The notes under the pieces were generated by a model. It was given only the letters and a program-made list of their open reading frames with translations, did no database searches and was not told the origin of the DNA. A DNA stretch of 64,000 nt from Taxawa tesnikishii (nom. ined.). Lineage: Eukaryota > Ascomycota > Dothideomycetes > Dothideales. The translations under genes and the position numbers were made by a program. The DNA lies in assembly GCA_030247885.1 (NCBI GenBank), contig JAPDRO010000026.1:124001-188000 (forward strand), given 5' to 3'. Of the stretch, positions 34,931 to 46,819 are shown one piece after another. Position 1 is the stretch's first letter. The number at the start of each line of letters is the position of its first letter.

Positions 34931-36349
34931 TCACGCCTTGGCGTACAGTTCGTCAAAACTGTCATTCGCAACAGCCATGCAATCGTGCCCGTAAATCTGC
35001 CTCTGGACATCGGCATCGGCCCACTTGTCCGGCACGGCGCCCTTGCCTTCCTTCAGCTTCGCGAAGGCCTTGTCACGCTCCTCCTTTGCCGCGCCTTCAC
35101 CCAGGTGCAGTGCGCGGCCCGACGCGGCCGCTAGGTCGACAAGGCCGTATGCGCGCTCCTTCCTCACCTCTTCGTACACTTTGAGGGCTTTGTGGATGCT
35201 GTCAGGCTGAGTGTCGGGAAGCTTGGAGAGAACGACGCCAAGGACGGCGGCGTCTTCGATCGCTTGGGCGGCGCCTTGGGCCAGGTGGGGAGGGTGGGGT
35301 GGCAGGCGTCGCCGACGAGGGCTACGGAGCCGTAGATCCAGGTTCTACAGAAGGGTTAGTGAAGAAGACATGGGAGGGCAGAGGAGGAAGGGAGGAGGTT
35401 TGGCATGGATGAGGACTTACGGCAATGGATCGTGCACTCTCAGCTTCCACTCGCAGACCTCACCGTCGGGGACCAGATCCAGCATCTTCTTGACCTTGGG
35501 GCAGAAATCGTGGAAGGTGTCCATCATGGCGCTCTTGCTTCCCTTGGTGGTGTAGGTGGCGTTGGTGGCGGCGGCGAAGTTGGTGTCGGGCTGGGTGGTG
35601 GAGAGGTTGTAGATGGTCTTGCTCGACACAGGGTACGCGATAATGTGCCTCTTCTCGCCAATCCACCGGATCACACGGTCGCCCTCGATCAGCTCGAGCA
35701 GCTCCGGGTCATTCTCCATATCCTCGCGCTTCAGCATGATGCGGTAGGCGGCCTGGTTGGTGTCCTTGACGTCGGCGCTGATCTTCAGCTCCTGTAGCAT
35801 GTGGGACCGGATGTTCGACTTGACGCCGTCTGCGGCGAGCAGCACGTCGCATTCCATATCGTACGCCTCTCCGTTCCTCGGTTGCACGACGAACTTGGGA
35901 CGAGGTGCGAAGCTCTTGACGTCGGCAATTGAAGCGGAGAAGTGGAACTTGATGGCGGACTCCTTCTGGCATCCCTTGTAGAGCGAGCCGGCGAGCGAGT
36001 GCCGGTGGCCCACCATGTGCGGGTATCCGTACTGCTCTCTGACGTAGCCCAGCTTCACGTTGCCGAGTTCGCCATCGGTGGCGCCTGTCCTTATGCTTGT
36101 CTCTTTGAGGTCGACGGCTTCGGCCTCAATGTCCTTCCATACACCCAAGCGGTCCAGGATGCGTGCCATGTTAGGTGCCAGCTGGATTCCCGCGCCGACG
36201 AATCCGAGGTTGGAGGCCGTCTCGAAGACATCGATGCGCTTGAAGCCTTGCTTTGCGAGTGCCAGCGCGGATGCCAGTCCTCCCATGCCAGCACCGGAGA
36301 TGACCACATGGAGGTCGGGAACGGAGGTATTGCCGCCGGTTGCGTCCAT
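34931..36349 (-). CDS. FAD-dependent aromatic-ring monooxygenase (salicylate hydroxylase-like)
   Basis: Flavoprotein hydroxylase that would use NAD(P)H and oxygen on an aromatic acid or related substrate; the true substrate is unknown. Exon 1 (36349-35421) begins at ATG 36349 and shows the dinucleotide motif VVISGAGMGGLASALALA, the DG motif LLAADGVKS and RIMLKREDM. Intron 35345-35420 has an ACTAAC branch point. Exon 2 has the FAD-ribityl motif LVGDACHPTLP and EDAAVLGVVLS. Directly after HPTLP the frame breaks at the G run 35287-35290 (C on the coding strand); one more C gives HLAQGAAQAIEDAAVL, the family consensus, and 447 residues, close to the usual size. No biosynthetic cluster surrounds it. 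Confidence 0.9.
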
Positions 36350-36411
36350 TGTGCTATTTCCAAGCTTGGAAATGAGAGGGAGATGTCGCGAGTGTGTACA
36401 ATGGATCTATG

Positions 36412-36553
36412 AGAGGGAGAGGGAGATTGGGATGGTAGACTGGGAGAGGGGGAGAGAGTGAGAGAGGGATAGAGAGATAGAAAGAGGGATAGAGAGATAG
36501 AGAGAGGGATAGAGAGATAGAGGTATAGAGAGATAGAGGTATAGAGAGAGAGT
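36412..36553. repeat. GAGA/GATA purine-rich tract upstream of the monooxygenase
   Basis: About 140 bases of repeated GAGAGGGATAGAGAGATAGA units, 60-200 bases upstream of the monooxygenase ATG. On the transcribed strand this is a CT-rich promoter-like tract. A TTTATAAAG box lies just beyond it at about 36590. Confidence 0.85.
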
Positions 36554-36559
36554 AAACTG

Positions 36560-37242
36560 CAGCTAAGCAACAGGCCTGGGCACAAAGGCTTTATAAAGAC
36601 TCCGGCACGCAGCTACGGAAAAGACAAGTACCGCCATCTGGGCCATCAATTAGCGCCGTGTGAGCCGTTTTGCTTGAGCGGTAATTGGTGACGGAGCTCA
36701 GATTTTCGAGTGCTGCATCACGTAAGGTGGAGTAGCCCCTCGAGTGTCGACGCGTGCGGTGGAGGGGCAGAGGCCAGAGGGCAGAGGGCAGGTACAGCCT
36801 GCTTGTCAACGTGAGGTGGGGAAGGGAAAGACTGCGGCGGAGAAGCAGCAACAACACGCGGACACTGCGACATCGGACCGGTCACGTGCGGGACATGCCT
36901 GCCGTAGGTATGCTGCGTGCCGCATGCCGTGTGCCGGAGCACAAGCCCGAGATCAAGCGAAATCGGAATCGGAATCGGCCCATGTCCTCTCAGGCTCTCA
37001 CTGAAATGGTTTGGAGAAGGTACGATGGGAGATCCGGGTTTCCTCCCTCCTCCACCGCCAATCTTATCAATCTCATCAGTATACTCAACCCACTGCCTCT
37101 GTGCCACGCCCACGCCCACGCCCACGCCCACGCCCACACCCACGCGTCCCCGAACAAACGGCCATCACCTCGTTCCACGTCTTCTCCGCCTCACAGAAAG
37201 CTACCGGAACAAGATTCAGCCGTCGCGTGGCAAGTACGATTG
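36560..37242. other. Divergent promoter region with (CACGCC)n
   Basis: Lies between the monooxygenase (-) and the next gene (+). It includes a run of about six CACGCC units at 37104-37140, close to the plus-strand gene. The long ORFs across it (for example 36754-37476) are not led by a convincing start and overlap the real exon. Confidence 0.55.
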
Positions 37243-38996
37243 ATGGAACCGACTGAAAAGTCTATCAATACCCTCATCGACGGTTTTGAGGCTCTCCGCG
37301 CCGAGTATCAACAGCTATGGAGCAAATACCACGTCCTGGAGACTAACGTCGAGTCGGCAAGGGCGCAGGTATGTGACCTCACCCTTCTCCTCGTCTCTTC
37401 CACTTCCACCTCCACGATGAACAACATTAGCTCTAGATCTGTAGCTGTCCGCAGCGGTGACAGACTTTCAAATTGACTCTGACCTTTGTTAAACCCCGAC
37501 ATTTCAGCTCGTGTGTTCGCCCTTTCAGAGATCTGGCTGACTCCAGATTGCAGTATGCCCGACTCGCCGAGCACTGCACCAAGGTCCCTCCGCTTGTCCT
37601 TCCAGATCCCTCAGCAGCTACAGCAGAAGAGAATGGCGGGAACGGTTGGCTTGAAAACATCATTCCGGGACAAAGGGAGAAGATCACAGGTGCCCTATCT
37701 GCCGGCGGAGCACTTCGCGTGAGCTTTCGGCGACCACAGCAAAACGGCGCAACCATACTCTCTGGTCCCTCGGCCGACAGACCGTCACGCGCCACATCTT
37801 CCGCACTGCCCTCCGTCGCCGAATCACCTCTGGAACAAGATTTCACAGTGCCAGGAACACCCAGTAAACTCGGTTGTCCCTTCGCGTCCATGCAGAATCG
37901 CAGACTGAGCGCACATGCCGCATCTGTTGTTTCGCGCTACAAGCTGAACAACGGCCCAACTACCCCACAGAGCTCTGTGTCTCAGGTTAACGGAGTCGGA
38001 CGAGGTCGTTCCTCATCCAGCGCAAGGAAGTCCATCGCCGACCCCATAGCGGCCGAGACTTGTGCCATCAACTCACCGCTTTCGCCCATCAAACCGCCTC
38101 CGGACGTTGAAGCTTCTGTTCAGGGCTCTACCGGTGTCTGCCCAATCCGATTTCTCGACCAACACTCTCCCGAAGAGGTGGCCCAGTACTTCGAGAACCA
38201 CAAACACGAACTTCCACGAAGTCATGAAGTATGCGTGAAACGCTACCAGAGCAACGAGGAGAGCATACGGCAACTGGACGCCAAATACGGCAACCTGGTC
38301 AGCATGATACAAGGGCTGGGACAGAAGCACGTCTCTTTGCTCCCGGAGAAGCTCGCGCAGGATGAAGAAGACGAAGAAAGAGAAAGTGTAGAAAAGGTGA
38401 AACGGTGGGCCAATACGGTGAGCGGCGCCGCCGACGTCGTAGATGGCGGTGACGAACATGGACGCGAAGAGCGACAATCCCACTTCGACCGTCCACTGAA
38501 GGACATCAGACTCGGCGAGAGCCCCAGCCGGCCGTGGGGCATCCAGATCCCTGCCGAGATACAAGACAAAGCGAGCGCGGCGTCCAGCGTGGCAGCAGCT
38601 CCGAGTCCTGCACTGGTGAACAGTCCACCACCGGCCGCTGTGAACGGCACCAGCCCTGCGAAACAGAACGAGGCTCGCACTGTCAAGCCGACCCGAACGT
38701 TTGCCACAAAGTGTCCATTCGGCCGCGATGCGAAGGAGCCCAAGCGGACGGCTGAGGCGCCAAGTCTTCCGCGTCAGCGTCCGCGCCCGGAAGAAGAGCC
38801 TGCTGGTGACAACGCGCCTTCGCAGAATGCCGCCAGTCCGGTGTTCCTCGTACCTGAGAACAAACCGACTCCGCCCGAAAAGAACGAGGGTGCGCCGGAG
38901 GGACAGGCGAAACCGCAGATGCTGTTCACGGGCCCGGTATTCATCGGATACTCTGTCGAACAGGCAATTCAAATCCTACAGGCTACGAAGATGTGA
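37243..38996 (+). CDS. Conserved-looking unknown protein, two exons, 522 residues
   Basis: Function unknown. Exon 1 (37243-37368) starts MEPTEKSINTLIDGFEALRA and is a coiled-coil-like helix ending LETNVESARAQ. Intron 37369-37553 joins in phase to exon 2 (37554-38996, YARLAEHCTKVPPLV). Ordered blocks are PSKLGCPFASMQNRRL, GVCPIRFLDQHSPEEVAQYF, SHEVCVKRYQSNEESIRQLD and the tail GPVFIGYSVEQAIQILQ; between them it is disordered. CPFASM, CPIRFLD and KCPFG each contain a C-P pair, which may be a repeated motif. No frame break. Confidence 0.8.
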
Positions 38997-40164
38997 TGAA
39001 TGGATAGAGAGATGGCGTCTGGAGAACACACAGACGAAACATTCTGGACAGCTGTTCTGTTACGCACCGCGCCTCCAAGCTGGGTTTCCCGGTCCAGCAG
39101 ATGACCGGCCCGAAGTTTACGATTTGACGACTCGTTTGAATGAGCTTAGCATCTAGTGATTATACCCTTAGCAGAACGCGATTGTCTTCCACTTTCTTTT
39201 CCCGTCTTTCTGCTGTCATCATCAGTCGTCGTGCGAACAGGTTGGCCGGATACCTTTGCACGAGGCATGTAGATAGTCAAAAACGTGGCCTGTACTAGAC
39301 ACCATCCTGTTCTGTGAGCCGCGAGACGACCAACTATTTGATGACATATCGGCAGCTAAACCGTGCGCCCACGATACCGGAATCATACGTATCCACGATG
39401 CTCTTGATGCTCACAATAAGTGCCCGCAACGCATACAAATGTAGGCGCTGGGGTCGGTATTAGCGCCAATATCGTCACTGGAGATCTTGCTTTCGTCGTT
39501 CTGCGGAGGAAAGATGTCAAGAAGCGGAAGGAGAAGGGAAATCGTGCGAAGCTTGACCTAGGTTCCCGTGCCTTTTGGTGCATTCGGGATGCCAAATCGT
39601 AAACATTGATGCTCAGGACTGCCAACCCAGGAACAGGATGACCATGAAATTGGTATGCAGGGAAGAATACACCTCTGAGGCCGCGGAGCTCGAGAGCTGC
39701 GTACCTACTAAAAGGCGGGCTCTGAAATCAACAAATTGGACGGGTTCGGCACGAAATCATGGATTGAGTAGTGTAGTACTGCATACTGCTCCTTCACTGC
39801 GCACCTCCGTATGCAGCAATGCAACTTGAACGATGACTCCATTGCAGCACCTTCAGAGACTGCTCTCAACATTCTCAATCACGGGTCGGTCCAACCAAAC
39901 CCAGAAGGCAGGAGCCGCAGATGGTCCCAGTCATGCGCGCTTGGCATTGCCACGACCTGTACGTGGCTTCCGTGAGACAGTCGACCAGACGATGGTTTTC
40001 GCAGGCAGGAAAATTGATTACTCACCCGCAAACGTCCGCCAGTTGCCGCCTTGGAAACTCAGGCAGATGCACGAAACAGGAGACACAGATTCTTGCGAAT
40101 ATAACTCGTACCAAAACACGTGAGCATGGCTTGATATCTCAAAATGTAGATCAGAAAGAGCCGG
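38997..40164. other. Intergenic between convergent genes, with a doubtful small ORF
   Basis: No recognised gene. An ATG-led 96-codon ORF at 39833-40123 (MTPLQHLQRLLSTFSITGR) just before the CorA-like 3' end is the best candidate, but it has no motif. Confidence 0.35.
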
Positions 40165-41796
40165 TCAAGGCTCTTTCACTGGGCCAGTGTCCTTGTCCTT
40201 TGTTCCGAAGCCGCTATCCAGGTTGTGTGCTGAACCCACCTCCTCATTCTTTGGAATAGCATCTCTATCCTTCATGAGCACTGTGCCCATCTCCTCATCC
40301 TGTGGTTTCGGATCGGCATGTTCGGTCTTGTCGCTACGGATATCTGGCGATGTTGCTGCATCCGGCTCCGTCCGATTGCGTGCCATTCTAACCATGACGT
40401 CCATGACTGTGGGTCTTCTAGGAGACGAAGGCCGCCAGAACACCGACAACGTATTGAAGACTAGCCGAATGATATCAAATAGAAATGCCAGGGGTCCAGC
40501 ACTCTTCTGCGTGCCATGTTCGACAGGTTGTCCAAGTATATTAGCAGAACAACCACGGTCACTAGGGGAATGCCCGTGGCCCAGAACATCCAGAACTCGT
40601 GAGCTCCCGGAGCGTAGTCATCTGCCATGGAAAAATTCCTGCCATGAGAGTAAGCGGTAAGAAGAGACCACCGAGATATGTGACACGGCTGATGGCGCGT
40701 GCCTCGGACGTCTCGTCCTTGATTGACCGATGTCTGACCGTATCCAGCATTGAATTCCATGCTTTCGACTGCAGACGCAGACTATACTCTACAACCATAA
40801 GCTGACCTGATCCAAGCGCATCTGCTGAACTTCGACTCAGGGCGCTTTGTGGATAACGCGCTTTTAGACAGCTCTGATAGTTGTTGCTCAGACAAGTCTC
40901 GAGATTCGCATTCAATCCTTGCAAGATGTCTTTGTCAGCTTGCGTTAAGCCTCTCGAATTGAATGCCATGTCCCGTTTGATGTCTTCCAGAAAGCGGAAG
41001 AGGTGCTCGCATTGTAGCATTATGATTTTGTCGACGAGCGTAATCAACCAATATGGGTGAGAGCTCTTTGAGTACTCCGGTGGTCTCGTTTGCATAACAT
41101 GCGAAAAGAGGTCCATAAAGGTTGGCGTGTCCGCATGCAATTGAGCGCGGTCGCTCGATCTAGGCAGTGAATCCACGAGCAAGCCTGTTCATGTCAGTCT
41201 CTGGATATCCCAAATAAGAGTCAATACACAGTCAGATCCTCGGTCCCATAAATCGACGTGACGCATGTATGTCGTGTTTTTCATCTTGGAAATGCCCTCG
41301 TGTAACCGTTGTACTTTCACATTGGGAAATAAGTTCGTTGGATCAACAAAGGCTTTGGACGATGTGGAATAAGGATACCAATATTCATGCCTGCGGCCGT
41401 TGCCTTCGACAAGTGCAGAAAAGGGGCCGGCGAGGAATACAAGATCCTGACATTCATCTTTCGCGCGCTGACTAACGCAAAGGATCCTCGCCGGTATCTG
41501 GAAAAATTGGGCGAGTAGAGAGGTGTAACGGTTCTGCAGTATGTCTTGCTCGGACATTATGTACAAGCGCTGGCATGAACCTTCGGACTGAGGTGGTCTC
41601 GAGCGCTGCTCGAAATGGTTCTGCAGTTGCGTAGGATCGCAAAACTCGGTATAACGAGGACCTGATTCTGAAAATTCCCAGACACCAACCCGACTGAGAC
41701 CGAAGCGCTTTTGCCATGACCGCTCAGAGGGTAAGGGTCGCTGTTGATGTCGCGAGCCCGACGGATGAGGCGTGGTAGCCTCGGGGTGTTATTCAT
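40165..41796 (-). CDS. CorA-like divalent-cation transporter, two exons
   Basis: Membrane protein of the fungal CorA-like family. Exon 1 is 41796-41230 and exon 2 is 41184-40165; the intron is only 45 nt (41185-41229, GTGTAT...AACAG, with GACTGAC). The soluble N-terminal part includes QRLYIMSEQDILQ and DVLWDRG-type sequence (VDLWDRGSDC). The membrane pair near the C terminus is RVTYLGGLFLPLTLMAGIF followed by SMADDYAPGAHEFW and IPLVTVVVLLIYL. The canonical GMN is not seen, so ion selectivity is open. Three apparent base losses (41783-41786 right after the start, 40631-40635, 40491-40494) are each mended by one base, and all phases then give 529 residues. The tail is acidic and disordered. Confidence 0.82.
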
Positions 41797-42288
41797 GGAT
41801 GAAATGCCGGTTGTGTTTCAAGGCTGTGATTGCGGGGACTTGCTGAATCAACTCTGCGTTGTGCGGTCCGTATATATACTGCAGCCTGTCCTTGCAGCCT
41901 CGTGCGGCTGAGCATGCAAGCTGACATCTGTCCCTTGATCTTTGACGCATGTTGCATATGGCCGTTCAACTACGGCCGAGAAGATGCAGTATCTGTAAAG
42001 CAACATCAAATCCCCGGCGGTCAATCGAAGGGCTTGATAGACGTGAACTGCAATACGTGTACATTGTTGTTCCGGTGTTTGTTTGAGTTTGGGATACCTC
42101 CCAGGACGATAAGATCCATGATTAGATGCAACCAAATACGGTATGGTCGGCTTCGGGTAAGTGTGGCGTCATAGAATGTTATATGTTCTCAGGACCTCGA
42201 AGGCGAAACCATTTCACTCACTCTAACCACCTGCCGCTTCCTATTTAACTTTCATTTCTGGTTCATTCCTGGTTTGTTCCTGGTCTTA
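41797..42288. promoter_or_regulatory. Divergent promoter of CorA-like and DUF1992 genes
   Basis: About 490 bases between two divergent start codons. A CATTTC/TTCCTGGTT-rich stretch lies right before the ATG at 42289. No known site is recognised. Confidence 0.4.
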
Positions 42289-43962
42289 ATGCGACTGTTG
42301 GCGCCCGCGACCCCTTACATCTGCCCTCGTTGTCTACGAGTGAGACACCAGGCTTCACAGGCGGAAGTACTACGCCCGAATATTCTTCCGCGATCGCGTT
42401 ACCTCTCTACATCTACGATTTCTCGTTCTGCCGACCATGGTGCCAAAACAGACAACCAGCAAGAGGAGGAGCGGGGTGCTATGTCTAGGAGATTGTCTGA
42501 GCTGAGCGAGGAGAGTTTGGAGACTGGTGGAAGAAGCGCTCGAAAAGCGATTGAAGAGGCGGGATTTGACGAAGACCTGAAGCGAAGGCTTGAGCAGAAG
42601 ATAGCGGATGCGAACTTCAGGAACGAGTATGCTAGCGCATTTGCTCAGGCGGATTTGCCCGCAAGCGCTGGCAAAGGCACAAGAGACATTGCAGGAGCAC
42701 AACCTTGGTCCGGAACAGAAACCGTGGAAGATGCTTCCCTTCGGATGCTCAATGACGCCTACAAGCCGCTCAAAGTGAAAGCACCTTCTAGGCCGCCTCC
42801 CCTGCGTGGTCCACCTCCCAAAGTTGACACTGGCCGTCCGGTAAAAGCGTCGTCGGGAGCTCGCCTGGCCAATGCCCGTGACAGGACGTCTATGTATGCT
42901 TTCATGAAAGATCCTAGCATGTCTGAAAAGGAGCGAGAGCGGTATCGGAAGGAGCTTAAAGAGCGGTTTACACCGGCAGGGCGCACCGCACCCGCCAGTA
43001 TTAAAGGTCTGCAATCCCTCGCAAACGAGCGGATAGAGGATGCCATCGCCAGAGGTCAGTTCAAGAATCTGCCAAGAGGGAAGAAAATCGAACGGGACTA
43101 CAATATGAGCAGTCCTTTCCTGGACACAACGGAGTACTTCATGAACAAGATCATTCAAAAACAAGACATCGTACCACCATGGATCGAGAAGCAACAGGAG
43201 CTTGTATCGACAGCGACCAAGTTCAGAGGCCGGTTGCGAGCAGACTGGAAAAGGCACGTAGCAAGGCTTATTGCAAGTAAAGGTGGTAGCCTCGATAGCC
43301 AGATAAAGCTTGCAGAAGCGTACGCTGCAGCCGAGGCGATTGACAACCCACCCAAGAGAAAGGTGGAGAAATTCAACACTGTTGATGACGACGGCCATGT
43401 CTCGCAGATCACGCTTGCTGGCGAGCTCAAGGCTACCGAAGATCCGGTTGCAGCATCTCAGCCGGCTACCATTACCGTCACCGAGCAGACTGTAGACCCG
43501 TCTGGCAACGTTTCGCCTGCAGAGCAGCATTTGACTATCGCGTCTGAGGTGCAAACTGCTGAGGTGACAGCCGAGCCTCCTCAGCCCCCAACAAGGCCAT
43601 CCGTACCTCCATTTCGTGACCCTCAATGGCTGGAAACGGAGAGATCCTATCACAATCTTGCCATTGAGAACCTCAATACCATTACCAGGTCGTACAACCT
43701 AATGGCACCAAATCTGGCTAAGAAACCATATTTCTCGCTGGAGCGCGAATTGCGTGCATGCTACGCTGATGTAGCACCGCTCGTTGCCGACGAGATCAGG
43801 GAAAGGGCCAACGCTCCCAGGGTAAGAGTGGAAACTATTGGGCACAAACCTGGAGGCGTCTTGGAACGCTTCGCTGGTGAAAAGGCGAATGTCTATGACT
43901 CACGGAGACCGCATTATGGGTTCAAAGAGTTCTGGAGGGATTTGTGGCAACGCGAGACATAG
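42289..43962 (+). CDS. DUF1992/DNAJC28-type mitochondrial protein
   Basis: Contains the DnaJ-homologue C28 conserved domain (DUF1992): LANERIEDAIARGQFKNLP, GKKIERDYNMSSPFLDTTEY and NKIIQKQDIVPPWIEKQQEL at about residues 240-310. No J-domain HPD motif is present. The N terminus (MRLLAPATPYICPRCLRVRH, then RSRYLSTSTISRSAD) is basic and Ser-rich, fitting a mitochondrial targeting peptide. The middle is a Glu/Lys helical stretch and the C terminus (RPHYGFKEFWRDLWQRE) looks conserved. Single exon, 557 residues, no frame break. The ATG at 42289 is the first in frame. Molecular role is not established from the sequence. Confidence 0.88.
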   Translation: MRLLAPATPYICPRCLRVRHQASQAEVLRPNILPRSRYLSTSTISRSADHGAKTDNQQEEERGAMSRRLSELSEESLETGGRSARKAIEEAGFDEDLKRRLEQKIADANFRNEYASAFAQADLPASAGKGTRDIAGAQPWSGTETVEDASLRMLNDAYKPLKVKAPSRPPPLRGPPPKVDTGRPVKASSGARLANARDRTSMYAFMKDPSMSEKERERYRKELKERFTPAGRTAPASIKGLQSLANERIEDAIARGQFKNLPRGKKIERDYNMSSPFLDTTEYFMNKIIQKQDIVPPWIEKQQELVSTATKFRGRLRADWKRHVARLIASKGGSLDSQIKLAEAYAAAEAIDNPPKRKVEKFNTVDDDGHVSQITLAGELKATEDPVAASQPATITVTEQTVDPSGNVSPAEQHLTIASEVQTAEVTAEPPQPPTRPSVPPFRDPQWLETERSYHNLAIENLNTITRSYNLMAPNLAKKPYFSLERELRACYADVAPLVADEIRERANAPRVRVETIGHKPGGVLERFAGEKANVYDSRRPHYGFKEFWRDLWQRET

Positions 43963-46255
43963 GTACGAAACGTACACACTTGACCGCTCGCCCATGTAAC
44001 CAGACCATAGTATATCATTGATTCTACAGCACCTTTGCGCTTCCTAATATTCGCTTTTCACCCACGAGCAGACCGCCATTCATGATATCGGGTTGAATAC
44101 GCAACTCAGCAGTGCCATTGGTTACGGAGCCAAACCCCGGATACACCCCACATAAGCCTTGTGCGTCCTTAGGGCTGGGTTTTGAATCATTTCGCCAGTT
44201 TCTGTTTTGTACAGCTGGGCATTCCTTTCGTTCCGGACGCTCAAGCATCGGCCAAGCCTCCTCCGCACGTACAGTACGTCCTCGGGCTGCCCGAGCACAC
44301 AACTCTGACAATGCAGCGAGATCCCCATGCACGGAGCGTGAAGGAACCAGACCACACTGCATTCGATATGCAGTGCGTCGTGTTCCAGAGCACGCGGAGC
44401 AAGGACCGGTTTCTGTATTACCATGATGCCATCAGAAACCGCTCAAAGAAGCAGGAATAGCGCTGTGCATCGCACGTAGGTCCTGAGCAGCGGCGTATCA
44501 GCCCTCTGCGCGGTACAGCCATCCGTGGTATTGATGGTGTACTTTGGTACATGGCCTGACGCTCTTCGGATACAATCGAGCCCTTGTCTGAGCAATTGTT
44601 CCGTCGATGTGTTGCAACGTTGATTGGTTCTCTCCCACGCACCGAGGCGGAGCGGTCCACCGACAGATGGGTACTTTATTCGCCATTTGTAGAACGCTCA
44701 CGACGAACAAAGAGACAACCCTCTTCCTCTGCATGCGCGGCGGCCTTCTCCTAGATTCAGAGCAGTTGCGGATTCTCGATCTCTTCTGGTCTTTGTCGAG
44801 TGCACATTCCACAGACCCAACAAACCATGTTATTCACGATGTGCCTTGTCCTCCGGTGCAATTTCGGTTGGATACGCTCAGCTCAATGTTGGTCTGCCGG
44901 TTTCCGTCAAGGTGTGACGACGCATATCAACTTCTGTTACAGCGCGGAGGCGGAACAACACACCGGGTCATCATACGATATACACCTCGAGGCTCATTGG
45001 AGATCGTCTTTGCATTCATCAGCATGCCGTCCGTCGGCTGAGCTACCCAGTACTACCTATCCAATTGCACGATCACCCTCCAAGCTGGAAAGAAACTCAG
45101 GCCAACTCTTGCCATGGGTCCCCACCGCAAACTCGCTTGTTGGGCTGCTTCTCGACCGATCAGTGCATCCGCTTTGCCACAGGAGATATTGAACGATTCC
45201 CTGCTTTGCCAGAGATGAAGTTCAATATCCCTGCGGCAAAGCGAGCGAGGTTCGGGTCCTGGTAACCGGTCTGATCGGGTTGCGGAAGCCTCCATCTGCA
45301 TCCGATCGGCACTGCATGCAATGCATCGCGAAGTGATCGAACAACATGTTGGCTCCCAATTAGTTGACGGCGCTCCTGTCAAAGTTGTGCACCTCCTCTT
45401 ACAGCCCTGCAATAGGAGCAAGCTACTAACCGGATGCTGCTTAAGGTTGTGACACCATCCGCCGATGCTGTCCACGGTCAATACCCCACGCGGCCGAGAA
45501 CAGAAGTACGTAGTCGACGTAACGTAGCACAATGACCCTCGACAAGCTTGCTGTTCTGTCCCATTGCTCTGGCACCTCGAAACACCCATGCATCCGGACG
45601 CCGATCACTCTCCTGTACTGTGGTATGGTCACACATGTCGATCAATGGCAGAGAAGTGACAAGGACACTAGTCGATGTCAGGAGTCCAATAGGAAGTGAA
45701 CCGTGGAGTTTCCCGGCCAGGCGCCCTGTGCTACACCTTGGCGACGGCCGCTGTCAGCGATGACCCCTCACATCGCACATCCAGATCGCAACGCTGATGC
45801 ATGAGTAGAGGTGAAAAAGCGTCCTTCGTTGGAAGTGAGTGCCGCGCTTGTGTGTGTATGCGAGGTAAGGAGGGCTTTTAATAATGTTATGTTCTATCCG
45901 CTGCTCAATCCCATGAGCTTGAAAGAAAAGAAATAGCAATATCAAACAGATGCTCTCGTCTCTCACTCAGCGATCCAGATTGCTTTGTGTCACTGTGATG
46001 AAGAATTTCAGCGGCAAGCCAAAGGATGAATCAATCAGACAACACCGTGCCCAGAGCAGGCGGCGCAGCCTGCTTGGTGATCCTTGTCTGGGCTTTGGCG
46101 ACCTTTCCTCGTCTGGTTTCTTCATGTCCTCGTATGCAAACTTCGGACTGGTCGGAGTTGCTGCCGACAGATCTCAGGTATTGCGGACGGGATCCCAGTA
46201 TGCTACGCGCGGGCGCACCTGCTCGTCGGTATTGGAAGGTGCTTCGCAGTGCAGA
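43963..46255. other. Gene-poor region
   Basis: 2.3 kb without a gene I can support. Candidate ORFs (for example 45053-45589, -, 178 codons from an ATG) have no motif and no conserved-looking block. Confidence 0.5.
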
Positions 46256-46819
46256 TTAGAACACAGTCCCCTGTATGAAGTGGTTCTTAGATGTCTTACT
46301 CGTGGTTCCATTCATGGGCGAAGGCGAAGCTGCAGGAGCCCTGTTCCTGTTCCGGCTATCTCTATACCTAAAAACGTGCCAGAGCAGCCACTTGATGATC
46401 CAATTCTCTTCGTTCAGGCCGGAGCGGTCGTGGCCGAGATCATAATAAGGTTTAGTCTTCGCGCCAGCCTCGCGGTAGATCCTCAGGGTCTCCCTGTGCA
46501 TGGCCGTCGCCGTGACCTGGCTGTTGGTAAAAGGGGGTTTGATGGCCGGGTTGCCTCTCAGCTCTGGAAGCAGGGAATTGCGATCCTCGTTAATACGGGT
46601 GCATCCTCTGCCGGCATCCTCCTACACGGCTGATCAGCCAGATCTTGGGATATATATATACGTAAGGGACCGCCCGTCTGACATGGCCCTAACCTTCATG
46701 AGTCTATAGAGATTGGCATGCTCCGGCACATCCGCTGAGAGGTTAAGCCGTTCCAAGAATTTTTGTTTCGATTCACTTTGCGCTAGGCACGGGATCTTAG
46801 GGCCTCCTCCTCTCGACAT
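46256..46819 (-). CDS. Small unknown protein, two exons, 163 residues
   Basis: ATG at 46819 (MSRGGGPKIPCLAQSESKQK). Exon 1 46819-46694, intron 46622-46693 (GTTAGG...GTGTAG), exon 2 46621-46256, phase 0. The product reads KFLERLNLSADVPEHANLY, then GRGCTRINEDRNSLLPELRG, AMHRETLRIYREAGAKTKPY and NWIIKWLLWHVFRYRD, then a basic Ser/Pro tail. The clean splice and the even, helical composition argue for a real gene. No family is recognised; the Trp-rich helix could bind nucleic acid or membrane. It stands alone in a gene-poor stretch. Confidence 0.6.

Noticed and set aside
36754-37476. 240-codon plus-strand ORF over the divergent promoter
   Set aside because: It overlaps the true first exon in another frame and includes the CACGCC repeat; no supported start.
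38073-38972. 299-codon minus-strand ORF
   Set aside because: Antisense shadow of the conserved gene at 37243-38996.
41175-41180. In-frame TGA in the CorA-like gene suggesting readthrough
   Set aside because: A 45-nt GT-AG intron (41185-41229), with its branch point, bypasses this reading and fits both exon phases.
42370-43653. 427-codon minus-strand ORF
   Set aside because: Antisense shadow of the DUF1992 gene, which has clear domain motifs.
45053-45589. 178-codon minus-strand ATG ORF
   Set aside because: Irregular Cys/Arg-rich composition and no conserved block.
45950-46633. 227-codon plus-strand ORF
   Set aside because: Antisense to the spliced minus-strand gene at 46256-46819, with weaker composition and no motif.
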